Of a DNA stretch of 64,000 bases, positions 35,020 to 44,600 are shown piece after piece. Position numbers and translations under genes: made by a program. The stretch lies in NCBI RefSeq assembly GCF_007971225.1, contig NZ_CP042435.1:4839501-4903500 (forward strand), given 5' to 3'. This DNA is from Panacibacter ginsenosidivorans (lineage in GTDB: Bacteria > Bacteroidota > Bacteroidia > Chitinophagales > Chitinophagaceae). Under the pieces are notes generated by a model that saw only the letters and a list, made by a program, of their open reading frames with translations, made no database searches and had not been told where the DNA came from. How positions within the stretch are numbered: position 1 is the stretch's first letter; each line of letters opens with the position of its first letter.

Positions 35020-36858
35020 TCACAACTCAAACTCCCATACAGTTTTGTATATACCATATTGCTCAACATAAGAAAGGAATGAATTGTAAAAAAGATCAGC
35101 GCCAATAGTAGCGCTATCGCCAATTACAAAAAGTTTCTCTTTGGCTCTTGTTATAGCAACATTCATTCTGCGATAGTCTTTTAAAAATCCAATCACGCTA
35201 TCATCATTACTACGTACCAAAGAAAGTATTACTGTTTGTTTTTCCTGTCCCTGGAAACTGTCAATAGTACTAATACGCATCGTTGCGGGCAACATTTCTT
35301 TTGCTAAAACAACCTGCCCCGAATAAGGAGAAATAAAAGCTGTTTGCATTACGTCAAGATGCTCTGTCTCGATAAGCTTTTGTGCAATACGTAGCTCGCC
35401 TTCGTTTTGCAAACTTACACCATCGCTGCCATGCGCTTCATTAAACCCGGAGCCTGCAGTATCTATAAAATAAATATGATCAGCAATGTTGCTTAAATGC
35501 GCAGCCGTTAGCAACAATCCATTGTAAAAATAATTACCTGAAAATCCTGCTATCGCTTGCCGCATTCTATATTGCGTATTTAACAAGTGAATGTTATTTA
35601 TGCCCGCAATACTTATTTCTAAAATAGATTTATTAAGCCCTGATCTTGCGGCTTCATCACTTAATACGGTTGGTGGTAATTGTAAATGATCACCTGCAAG
35701 CACATACTTTTCTGCTAATGGAAATATGCACCATGCCAATGGCTCAATACATTGCCCTGCTTCATCAATTACTAATGTTTGAAATTTAATATGATTGATC
35801 TTTGCATCATACAAACCTATCGGCGTACCGAGTATTACGTCAGCTTCTGCATATAATTTTTCTTCGTTGTATGACTGCAATTTTTTCATTTCTGTTCTCG
35901 TATTCTTTACTTCCCTAAATAAAAGGTTGCGTTGCTCTCTTTCCGCCTTGCCAAAGCTGCGTTTATATTTCAGCGCCATCTTCCTGAATTCTTCTGCTCT
36001 TATTTTTAATTGCTTTATTTCTTTCTGTTGTTTGCTGTTAGCCAATCTTCCTTCTGCTGTATATGGAAAAATGGTTTCATCAACTTTACTCGTATTACCT
36101 ACTCTTACAATCTTCACACCTTGTGCGATCAACCCTTTGGCAATATTATCCACTGCCGTATTGCTTGGTGCAGATACCAAAACTTTTTCTCCTTTCTTTA
36201 TCAGCTGTATGATGGCTTCAATAAGTGTAGTGGTTTTACCTGTGCCCGGCGGACCATGTACAATTATCATCTCTTCATTTTGCAGTATGGCAGTAACAGC
36301 TTGCTGCTGACTTTTATTTAAACGCTTGTTACGAAAATCAATAAGTTCAGTTCTTACAGTTGATATACTTCGTTCTTTCGACCTGCCATCGTGTAGTTCC
36401 TGGAACAATGCAAACAAGTGCTTATTGTTTTCAAGATTGTTCAGCACAGTTTTCATGATAGTAGTAGTACGCTGGTCAGGTGCCAGTTTTATACCTACAC
36501 CATTATCTTCTATCCAGTCAGGGAAGTCAGGCGCAAACAACCTGAACTCTCCATTCTTACCATCAAGATTTAATAATAATCCTTTTATTGGTTCTTCACC
36601 ACTAATAAAACATTCAATGGCTGCGCCATCTTTGAACTGGTTTGTTTCTGTGGGAAAGTTGAGTTTAAAACTTATCTCAGGATAATCTGCATAGCCAAAA
36701 TTCTTTCTTGTAACAGTAATTGGGTGCAGTGCCAGACCTTCTGCCTTTAATGACTTCAGTGTATGCACCTGGTCAAGACTGTATTGTTTTACCTGTTCTT
36801 TTTCTTCAAGGTCTATACACTGCAATAATTGTTTGATATATGGATGTGTAACCGCCAT
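35020..36858 (-). CDS. Superfamily 1 DNA/RNA helicase (UPF1/DNA2-like)
   Basis: This 612-residue ATPase has an N-terminal beta domain (about 60-150) and two RecA-like domains. The motifs are in order: HGPPGTGKTTTLIEA (Walker A), VSAPSNTAVDNIA (Ia), VIDEAGQCIEP (Walker B), AGDHLQLPPTV (III), NTQYRM (IV), STIDSFQGQEKQTVILSLVRS (V) and VAITRAKEKLFVIGD (VI). This is the SF1B UPF1/IGHMBP2/DNA2 pattern, so it should unwind 5'-3'. ATG 36858 is chosen because the upstream extension is translated from the end hairpin of MITE-like element 2. It sits beside the retron, but no partnership can be shown. Confidence 0.9.
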   Translation of the reverse strand: MAVTHPYIKQLLQCIDLEEKEQVKQYSLDQVHTLKSLKAEGLALHPITVTRKNFGYADYPEISFKLNFPTETNQFKDGAAIECFISGEEPIKGLLLNLDGKNGEFRLFAPDFPDWIEDNGVGIKLAPDQRTTTIMKTVLNNLENNKHLFALFQELHDGRSKERSISTVRTELIDFRNKRLNKSQQQAVTAILQNEEMIIVHGPPGTGKTTTLIEAIIQLIKKGEKVLVSAPSNTAVDNIAKGLIAQGVKIVRVGNTSKVDETIFPYTAEGRLANSKQQKEIKQLKIRAEEFRKMALKYKRSFGKAEREQRNLLFREVKNTRTEMKKLQSYNEEKLYAEADVILGTPIGLYDAKINHIKFQTLVIDEAGQCIEPLAWCIFPLAEKYVLAGDHLQLPPTVLSDEAARSGLNKSILEISIAGINNIHLLNTQYRMRQAIAGFSGNYFYNGLLLTAAHLSNIADHIYFIDTAGSGFNEAHGSDGVSLQNEGELRIAQKLIETEHLDVMQTAFISPYSGQVVLAKEMLPATMRISTIDSFQGQEKQTVILSLVRSNDDSVIGFLKDYRRMNVAITRAKEKLFVIGDSATIGADLFYNSFLSYVEQYGIYKTVWEFEL

Positions 36859-36884
36859 TCGGTGAAAATAATGCAAGTTGTTAT

Positions 36885-37322
36885 TTACTTTTTTGTCTTG
36901 ACACAAAAAAGTAACAAAAAAAGTCAAGGCTCCAGAAAAATGGCTAAAAAAGATTTCATTACACTACAACGAAAGAGTTTAAAGCCAAGCATTTTGTTAT
37001 CAATTAAGCAAAGCTGTGTTAAATACTTTTACGAAGAGCCATGCAGCTTTCGTTGCTTAACGCTTCATTCCATCTTTTTCTTAACGCCATTTTTCTGATG
37101 CCATTTCCATAATTCAATCATCGCACTTTTTTAATTCACTTTAAATTATTTAGGCACTTGCAAAAACTAATTGATGCTCATGCAACCACAAAAGCACAAG
37201 TCACAGTAGCAATGCAGTCAAATCAAGGAACAACGAACGAATGTGCTGTATATCATTCGTTCTTGAACTTTTTTTCGCAACCTCCCATTACGGTTGCCTC
37301 TTTCTTTCAAGAGAAAAAGTAA
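36885..37322 (+). mobile_element. MITE-like element 2
   Basis: The element is about 438 bp. Its left hairpin TTACTTTTTTGT/ACAAAAAAGTAA (36885-36914) and the following CAAAAAAAGTCAAGG are the reverse complement of the right ends of elements 1 and 4, so the family has true terminal inverted repeats. The subterminal stem is GAACGAATG/CATTCGTTC (37235-37262), with a compensatory change against element 1. The right end carries an extra GCAACC/GGTTGC hairpin. Confidence 0.6.
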
Positions 37323-37345
37323 AGAGAAGAAATTTATTTCTTATG

Positions 37346-37745
37346 TTCTTTTGCCTTGATGCAAAAGAACCAAAAGATCAAGGCTCCAGAGAAAAAGCTA
37401 AAATTTATTTCGTTACGCTACAGCGAAGAAGCTTACTATTATGCTGTTGAATATTTTTCAGTAAAGACTTATGAAAGGCTTTAGAATAAAACTGAAAATC
37501 TTCGCTGTTTACGCTTCACTCAACAAATTTCTTAACGCTTTTTCTCTGATGCCGTTATATAACTCAATCTTCGCATTTACCAAGACAACACATCAATGTA
37601 CTTGCAAATATGAACCATGTTCATCCAACTACAAAAGCCCAAGCAACAGTAGTACCAAGGCTCAATCAATGCGTGTGCACGGATGTGTTGTATCTTTTTT
37701 CCATGCTTGAACTTTTGTTACTTTTTTTCAAGAGGAAATAAAGAA
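37346..37745 (+). mobile_element. MITE-like element 3
   Basis: The element is about 400 bp and starts only about 24 bases after element 2 in the same orientation. Its left end TTCTTTTGC/GCAAAAGAA (37346-37369) is identical to that of element 1. The right end is degenerate (TTACTTTTTTTCAAGAGG at 37719). Both elements 2 and 3 fill the gap between the helicase and the reverse transcriptase. Confidence 0.55.
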
Positions 37746-37813
37746 AAAACTTATCTCTTTTGTTCTTTTTGACTAGGCAAATTGATCTAATAGTAAAAAG
37801 TATTGCAGAATTG

Positions 37814-38650
37814 TTAGAAATGACCAAGCACTGTTGAACTCCTGAACCGGATATTGGCATGTTGAATTTGCTTAGCATACGCTTTTACAAAATTATTTGT
37901 TTCGACTTTCTTTTTCATTTTTGGTATCAGATTCAGTAAGTGACCCTTAACTATGAGACCCGTTATTTCGCAACTACGAGTTCTATAGTGTATCTTATTG
38001 TGTGATGGAAAGAATTCGCCTTCTCTTATTGCTTCTAGAATTTTAGGTACTAAATGCTTAAAGCTGTATTGTGAAGAAAAACTTTGATCATCTAGATAAT
38101 TGGTGTAGGTGATTTCATGACTTTTACCAAATTCAAAAAGTCGTTTGGCAGTATTTAGGAAAACAAGATTTGCGATAACTGGGGAAGATGGCGCACCTTG
38201 GGGAAGTGATTTTTGAAAGGTCGTAAGTTTTGTTAGTATATGTGAAGTAGAATATGAGAATCCGTTATTATGCAACATTTGATGCACCTGATAATGAGTA
38301 ATGTTGGAAAAAAATTTCTTTAAGTCTATAGTTAGAAAAAATTTTTGAGTTAAGTGGTTTTGTGCATTGAGGATATGGTTTTTTCCAGGAATTGAACCAT
38401 ACATATAATCAGGTACAGGTATGTTCTGTAAAAGATCATTTATTCTTTGTTGAGCAATTTTTAAAGATCCTTTAGGCACGAGTAATTCCCTGTATCTTAT
38501 ATTTCCTTTGTTGTCTATTTGGTCTTCCCCGAATTTTCTTTTGGGTATAGTAACGGGCTTATAATATTTACCTATATCATCAAGTATAACATTTAACTCT
38601 GCCCGAGTTAAGTGTAAGAACGAATATAGATTTGGTAAACTTTTGATCAT
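37814..38650 (-). CDS. Retron-type reverse transcriptase
   Basis: This 278-residue enzyme should copy a structured RNA from its own leader into msDNA. The RT motifs are in order: VPKGSLKIAQQRINDLL (fingers), NAQNHLTQKFFLTIDLKKFFSNI (which contains the retron NAxxH motif and the motif A Asp), SLPQGAPSSPVIANLVF (motif B), TNYLDDQSFSS (YxDD active site) and EITGLIVKG (position of the retron VTG motif). The two retron-specific motifs favour retron over group II intron or DGR. The protein is short at the C-terminus: only about 47 residues follow ITG. The frame after the stop at 37814 reads on as LTILQYFLLLDQ, so a late frameshift is possible. A leader with strong hairpins and a small ORF lie upstream. 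Confidence 0.85.
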   Translation of the reverse strand: MIKSLPNLYSFLHLTRAELNVILDDIGKYYKPVTIPKRKFGEDQIDNKGNIRYRELLVPKGSLKIAQQRINDLLQNIPVPDYMYGSIPGKNHILNAQNHLTQKFFLTIDLKKFFSNITHYQVHQMLHNNGFSYSTSHILTKLTTFQKSLPQGAPSSPVIANLVFLNTAKRLFEFGKSHEITYTNYLDDQSFSSQYSFKHLVPKILEAIREGEFFPSHNKIHYRTRSCEITGLIVKGHLLNLIPKMKKKVETNNFVKAYAKQIQHANIRFRSSTVLGHF

Positions 38651-38653
38651 AAA

Positions 38654-38678
38654 AAAACCAGGATTAGAACATGGTTTT
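38654..38678 (-). terminator. Weak terminator-like hairpin before the RT gene
   Basis: AAAACCA and TGGTTTT can pair around an 11-base loop and run into seven T on the minus strand, 3 bases before the RT start codon. It could reduce readthrough into the RT gene relative to the leader RNA. Confidence 0.3.
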
Positions 38679-38885
38679 GATAACTTCCACGACCTTAAGA
38701 ATAAACTCAGGCTTAAGAAAACCTAGCCAATAAATTTTGCAAAAAACATTTTTTGGCTTTTTTCCTTTTCTGGAGCATCTCTCTTTTTCATAGAAATTGC
38801 CATGTTCAGTTAAAGACAATTTGCAATTGAATGTTAATTCAATTCTGATGTTTGTCGGTGTGTTGTCGACATTTCCTTTATTCAT
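38664..38885 (-). CDS. Small ORF between retron leader and RT (candidate retron accessory)
   Basis: This 73-residue basic protein has 15 Lys or Arg residues and a hydrophobic patch IYWLGFLKPEFILKVVEVI at 51-69. It ends 13 bases before the RT start and begins 2 bases after a 53-base leader hairpin. It matches no family I recognise. Its place, between a structured leader and the RT, is where several retrons encode their effector, but it could instead be part of a longer non-coding RNA. Confidence 0.4.
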   Translation of the reverse strand: MNKGNVDNTPTNIRIELTFNCKLSLTEHGNFYEKERCSRKGKKPKNVFCKIYWLGFLKPEFILKVVEVIKTMF

Positions 38886-38886
38886 A

Positions 38887-39045
38887 TTTGAAAATTTTAG
38901 TGGGAGAGACTTACTCCCCGCGCACCACCAAAACTTTCAATACTCATAATGATTTGCGTCTTTAATTTTACCCTGGCATTTCTAATTTCCCGACGCTCCG
39001 CGCAGCGGAGGGGCGTTTCGAATGTGTAACTGAATACACTTTAAT
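38887..39045 (-). ncRNA. Candidate retron msr-msd leader RNA
   Basis: On the minus strand two strong hairpins lie upstream of the RT. The first centres on CTCCGC-TGC-GCGGAG (38996-39010 region) with flanking GC pairs. The second has a 16-base stem, TTGAAAGTTTTGGTGG paired to CCACTAAAATTTTCAA (38925-38940 with 38888-38903), with two G-U pairs and an inner 5-bp stem. A long stem of this kind fits an msd. The a1/a2 repeats and the branching G were not identified, so the ends are uncertain. Confidence 0.4.
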
Positions 39046-39213
39046 TACTGAGTTGAACAAAAGAAAGCATCAGAAATCAATGAACTGAATGCAAGCTAGA
39101 ATGAATTTCATATCTTCTAAAATTGAAATACGCACAGTAGTGCATAATTGTCAGATGTGATACGAATAATAAACTTTATACTTAAATAAGGATAAAAAAA
39201 TATTATTTTTTTG

Positions 39214-39496
39214 TTCTTTTACCTTGATTTAAAGGAACTAAAAGATAAGGTTCCAGAGAAAAAGCTAAAATTATTTCGTAACGCCATTTTCCTGATGCCG
39301 TTTCCATAATTCAATCTTCGCACTTTTACTTCAGTTCAAATTATTTACACACTTGCAAACAATAATCCATGCCCATGCAACCACAAAAGCACAAGCCACA
39401 GTAGCACCACAGCTAACTCAGGGCGAATGAACGGATGGGCTGTATATCATCCGTTCTTGACTTTTTGGTTACTTTTTGTGTCAAGACAAAAAGTAA
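39214..39496 (+). mobile_element. MITE-like element 4 (internally deleted)
   Basis: The element is about 283 bp and lacks the interior part with CAGCTTTCGTTGC. The right end TTACTTTTTG/CAAAAAGTAA (39469-39496) is identical to element 1, and the subterminal stem GAACGGATG/CATCCGTTC is at 39429-39456. It lies upstream of the retron, so the retron is bracketed by elements 3 and 4. Confidence 0.6.
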
Positions 39497-39626
39497 AAGA
39501 AAGAAAAGCCCCCCATCCCCTAAAGGGGAGCAAAGAAATGCAATAGCCAATCTGATCTTCGCATCTTATAAAGCAAAATCATGCGCACTTGCAAACATTG
39601 TTCTCTGCCGCGCAAACAACCAAACG

Positions 39627-39645
39627 CACAAGTGAGTGACACAAC
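39627..39645 (+). repeat. Dispersed dyad repeat copy 18 (GTGACAC type)
   Basis: CACAAGTGAGTGACACAAC is followed by AAAGCTTAATAGTGCCACAA. With copy 19 it brackets the GMC oxidoreductase gene. Confidence 0.85.
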
Positions 39646-39726
39646 AAAGCTTAATAGTGCCACAACTGCTAAGTACATAAAAATATTTTCCCCTAATTTT
39701 AAAACTCATTTTCAAATAAAAGACAG

Positions 39727-41430
39727 ATGCCAGGCGATACACTCCATCTCAACAACAAAGCGAAAAAACAAAACACGTACGACGCCATCATTGTAGGCAG
39801 CGGCATTACCGGCGGATGGGCTGCAAAAGAACTTTGCGAAAAAGGTTTGAAAGTATTAATGCTTGAACGGGGAAGAAATGTGGAGCATATAAAAGATTAC
39901 CCGACTGCAACCAAAGCCCCGTGGGAGTTTGAGCATCATTTGCACTTAACCAAAGAAGACAAGGAACGCTGCTATGTGCAAAGCCGGCATTATTCTTACA
40001 AAGAAGACAATAAACATTTTTACATCAACGATAAAGAAAATCCATACGATGAAACAAAACGCTTCGATTGGATTCGTGGAGATATTGTAGGCGGTCGTTC
40101 GCTGTTGTGGGCAAGAGCCTGTTACCGCTGGAGCGATCTTGATTTTGAAGCCAACTTAAAAGATGGTCATGGTGTGGATTGGCCCATACGTTATAAAGAT
40201 CTTGCGCCGTGGTATGATTATGTAGAAAGTTTTATTGGTGTAAGTGGTTCTGTTGAGCACATACCGCAGTTGCCCGATGGAAAATTTCAGCCACCATTCG
40301 AAATGAATTGCGTGGAGAAATCTTTCAAACAAAAAATTGAATCTGTTTATAACGATAGAAAAGTTATCATTGGTCGCACAGCCAATCTTACGAAACCTGT
40401 GCAGGGTAGGGGACACTGCCAGGCAAGAGATCTTTGTCACAGGGGTTGCCCGTTTGGTGCATACTTCAGCACCAATGCAAGCACCATGCCTGCAGCATAT
40501 GCAACAGGTAATCTTACTGTGCGTCCGCATAGTTTGGTCAACAAAGTTTTGTATGATGAACAACAACAAAAAGCCATTGGTGTTGAAATACTCGATACCG
40601 AAACAAAACAAACAGAAGAGTTTTATGCAAACATTATTTTCTTAAATGCAGCAACGGTAGCTACTGCATTTATTTTATTGAACTCCACATCAAACCGGTT
40701 TCCAAACGGACTTGGTAATGGCAGCGACCAGGTGGGCCGCAACCTGATGGATCATCATAAAGGGCTTTCTATCTCTGCAAGTGTAGATGGTTTTGAAGAT
40801 GGTTATTATTATGGTCGCAGACCTACGGGCATTTATATTCCGCGATTTAAAAATATACACGAACCTTCTCCGGATTTTCTGCGTGGTTATCATTTTGCAG
40901 GTGGTGCCTATCGTGGTCGTCAATCGCACGATGCCACAATTGGTGCGGATCTTAAAGATGCGCTTACAGAGCCCGGTGCATGGAGTTTCAGCATTTATGC
41001 ATTTGGCGAAACATTGCCTTATGCAGATAACCGCGTTACACTCAACCACGATAAAAAAGATCCATGGGGCAGACCAACCATTACCATCGACTGCAACTTC
41101 CGCGATAATGAAAAAGCCATGCACAAAGACATTGCTGAAACAGGCAAAGAAATATTAACTGCTGCAGGCTATAAAGATGTAAAGGTTAGCGGCAGCATTT
41201 CTTTTCCCGGCAATGCCAACCACGAAATGGGTATTGCACGCATGGGCAAAGACCCCAAAACATCTGTGCTTAATGCATTCAACCAAATGCACGAAGTGTC
41301 CAATGTATTTATTACCGATGGCAGTTGCATGGCAAGCAGCAACTGTGTAAACCCATCGCTTACTTATATGGCGCTTACTGCAAGAGCTTGTGATTATGCA
41401 GTGAAGGAAATGAAGAAGGGAAATGTGTAA
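39727..41430 (+). CDS. GMC-family FAD-dependent oxidoreductase
   Basis: This 567-residue flavoenzyme oxidises an alcohol or sugar. The FAD loop IIVGSGITGGWAAKEL lies at 20-35 and a GMC block GDIVGGRSLLWARACYRW near 120. A CHRGCPFG cluster lies near 240, the NATVxxxFILL segment near 310, and the C-terminal DGSCMASSNCVNPSLTYMALTARACDYA carries the Asn of the active site. It lacks a signal peptide. The layout matches gluconate/cholesterol-type GMC enzymes of Bacteroidota that often have a small partner subunit, but none is next to it here. Confidence 0.88.
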   Translation: MPGDTLHLNNKAKKQNTYDAIIVGSGITGGWAAKELCEKGLKVLMLERGRNVEHIKDYPTATKAPWEFEHHLHLTKEDKERCYVQSRHYSYKEDNKHFYINDKENPYDETKRFDWIRGDIVGGRSLLWARACYRWSDLDFEANLKDGHGVDWPIRYKDLAPWYDYVESFIGVSGSVEHIPQLPDGKFQPPFEMNCVEKSFKQKIESVYNDRKVIIGRTANLTKPVQGRGHCQARDLCHRGCPFGAYFSTNASTMPAAYATGNLTVRPHSLVNKVLYDEQQQKAIGVEILDTETKQTEEFYANIIFLNAATVATAFILLNSTSNRFPNGLGNGSDQVGRNLMDHHKGLSISASVDGFEDGYYYGRRPTGIYIPRFKNIHEPSPDFLRGYHFAGGAYRGRQSHDATIGADLKDALTEPGAWSFSIYAFGETLPYADNRVTLNHDKKDPWGRPTITIDCNFRDNEKAMHKDIAETGKEILTAAGYKDVKVSGSISFPGNANHEMGIARMGKDPKTSVLNAFNQMHEVSNVFITDGSCMASSNCVNPSLTYMALTARACDYAVKEMKKGNV

Positions 41431-41471
41431 GAATTTTATGTACTAAGCTGTAGTGCTGCTATTAAGCTGTG

Positions 41472-41491
41472 GTTGCGTCGCACACTTGTAC
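41472..41491 (-). repeat. Dispersed dyad repeat copy 19 (GCGACGC type)
   Basis: GTTGCGTCGCACACTTGTAC lies between the GMC gene and the restriction-modification gene. Confidence 0.85.
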
Positions 41492-41602
41492 TGTAGAAAC
41501 TAAAATGGGCAAAATGATTAAGGCGGATTATTTTAAATTGATTATATCGAAACGAAAATGATTTAGAACAAAGAGTAAAAATGTTTCATATTTTTAGCAG
41601 CA

Positions 41603-41610
41603 TATTTTTG
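41603..41610 (+). promoter_or_regulatory. Candidate -7 box of the restriction-modification gene
   Basis: TATTTTTG matches the TAnnTTTG element 34 bases before the start codon. No clear TTTG box was found at the right distance, so the call is tentative. Confidence 0.35.
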
Positions 41611-41644
41611 TATCTAGCGTGTATTGACATTATAAAATAACTAA

Positions 41645-44600
41645 ATGAATTTTCTTGAGAAGTACATTCATAATTTAGTAACGATCAAGCGATCTGGGAT
41701 GGCTGTAAAAGAAACCTCTTATTATGGCTCACTTGAAAGCTTTTTGAATGAAATAGGTTCTTCTCTTAAACCTACTATTAGAGCAATAATTAACACAAAA
41801 AATACTGGCTCGGGTATTCCGGATGGAGGACTATTTACAAAAGATCAATTTTTAAAAGATCAGGATAGAATTAATGATTTCCTCGGGACACCGCCATCTA
41901 GAGGAGTGATAGAAATAAAAGGTACGTCTGATGATGTTGATGAAATTGCTAAGTCTGATCAAATTAAAAAATATCTTAAAGGATATGGGCAGGTATTAGT
42001 TACAAACTACTACCAATTTTTATTGGTAGTATTAGATGAAAATAAAGAAGTTAAATTTCTGGAAAAATATAGCCTTTCAGGAAGTGAAAAGGAATTTTGG
42101 GAGCTAGCTTCAAATCCAAAAAATATTGACTCTATTCATGGCGAAAGTTTAAAACAATTTCTTTTACGGGTAATGCTTCATACGGCTCCATTACTTGAGC
42201 CAAAAGACGTAGCTTGGTTTTTAGCATCGTATGCTCGGGACGCAAAAACTAGAATAGAACAATTGGAATTGCCTGCTTTGGATGAAGTGAAAAAGGCTCT
42301 TGAAGAAACATTAGGTGTTTCTTTTGCTGGAAAAAAAGGAAGCCATTTCTTTAAATCGACATTAATTCAAACGATATTCTATGGAGTCTTTTCTGCTTGG
42401 ATATTATTCAATAAAGATAAAACTGTGCAATCAAAAAAATTTGATTGGCGATTAGCAGGGTGGTATTTGAAGGTGCCAATGATAAAAGCTTTATTTGAGC
42501 GAGTTGCAAATCCAAGCCAATTAGGACGCCTGGGAATTATTGAAGTGCTTGACTGGGCAACTGATACTCTTAATCGAATTGAAAGATTGGAGTTTTTTGA
42601 GAGATTCAAAGAAAACGAAGCAGTCCTCTATTTCTATGAACCATTTCTTGAAGCCTTTGATCCTGAATTGAGAAAGGATTTAGGAGTTTGGTATACGCCC
42701 CATGAAGTTGTGAGTTATATGGTTGAAAAGGTGGACTTCATATTGCGTAAAGAACTTAATATAAAAAGAGGTTTGGCTAATGATAATGTGTTTGTTTTAG
42801 ATCCAGCATGTGGTACAGGTGCTTACTTAGTAGAAGTACTAAAAAGGATTCATAAAACACATGAGGAAGAGGGCGCCGATGCACTTTCAGGCGAAGACTT
42901 AAAGGAAGCCGCAAGAAACCGAATTTTTGGTTTTGAAATTCTTCCTGCACCTTTTGTCATTGCTCATTTACAACTGGGACTATTACTCCAAAATTTAGGA
43001 GCTAATTTTATAGAAGAATCAGACCGCGTTGGAATTTACCTCACTAATTCACTTACAGGATGGAATGCTCCTAAAAAGAAAGATAAACAACTGATAGCTT
43101 ACCCTGAAATGCAAGAAGAAAAGGATGCTGCTGAATTTGTAAAACAAGAAAAACCTATATTAGTGATTTTGGGAAACCCTCCGTATAATGCTTTTGCTGG
43201 AGCAAGCCCAGAAGAAGAAGGAGGGTTGGTTGATCCGTATAAGAAAGGATTAATTAGCGAATGGGGGATTAAAAAATTCAATTTAGATGAACTATATGTT
43301 CGATTTTTCAGATTGTCTGAAAGAAGAGTCGCGGAAGTTACTGGAAAGGGAATTGTGAGTTTTATTTCGAACTTTTCTTACTTAAGAGACCCATCATTTG
43401 TGGTAATGCGAAAACACCTTCTTTCCAATTTTGACAATATTTGGATCGATTGTATGAATGGAGACAGTCGTGAAACGGGCAAAACAACTCCTGATGGATT
43501 ACCAGACCCGAGTGTGTTTTCAACTTCTTTTAATAAAGCAGGAATTAGAACTGGTACAACTATCACTACATTAGTAAAAACAGAAAGGTCTGATTTGACA
43601 GAAAAATCTGCGAAAGTCAATTTTAGACAGTTTTGGGGAAAACAGAAACTAAAGGATTTGATCGCTAGCCAAAATTTAAATAACTATACAACTTTTTATA
43701 CTTCCAAAGAAAATTGGCACAATTTATATCCCAAAGAAAATACATTTGCCGACTATCAGAAATGGGTTTCAATAACTCATATTTTTCTTAAATTTTTTGT
43801 CGGTCTTGAAGAATGTAGAGGTGGCGATTTAATGAATTTTGACTTTGAGGAACTTAGATCAAAAATGGATTTATATTTTGATCTTGATAAGAATATTAAA
43901 GAACTAAAAACTGTTCTTGTTGGGCTAACAAAAAATTACTCTGGATTTGTTGCTGAAAATGCAAGAGCTAAAATACTGAAGAAGGAAAAGTTTAATTCAG
44001 ATTCAATCAAAAAATATCTTCTTAGACCTTTTGACACTGTGTGGGCTTTTTATTCAGATGTTACCCCACTTTGGAATCGACCTAGACCTGAACTAATTGA
44101 TGAAATAGAAGAAGATAATTTTTTCTTGATAACAAGATTTAAGTCACAATCAAAAAATGAAGGCATACCAGCCGCATTCACAAAATATTTATTTGATAAA
44201 CAAACCATAAGTAGAAATCCGATTGCTATACCTTATAAGGTTAAAGAGTCAATTGAAAAAAATCTTTTTCAATCAGGTAAGAATTTATTCATTCCAAATT
44301 TATCTGTAAATACATATAAATATTTAAGTTCAATAGGGTACGATGAAAAATCAGATTTTGTTGAATTATCTAAAGAGATTTTGTTTCATTGCTTTTCTAT
44401 TCTTTTTTGCCCATTATATCTCAAGGAAAATTCCACTAATTTATCAATTGATTTTCCAAAAATTCCTTTACCAAATAATAAAGAAGATTTTAAATCTTCT
44501 TCTCAATTAGGCAGTCAGATTGTCGGTCTTATGAACGCAGAAATTGAAATTGAAGGAGTAACGATTAATGTTCTTCAATTATATAAAGACATTGCAATAA

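Noticed and set aside
36859-36927. N-terminal extension of the helicase
   Set aside because: The extra 23 codons are translated from the element 2 end hairpin; ATG 36858 gives the expected protein.
37814-38650. A diversity-generating retroelement or group II intron
   Set aside because: No template and variable repeat, accessory protein, maturase or endonuclease domain, or intron boundary was seen, and the RT has retron-type NAxxH and ITG motifs.
34532-39720. An insertion sequence with its own transposase
   Set aside because: No frame in the four elements encodes a transposase; they can only be non-autonomous copies or structured repeats.
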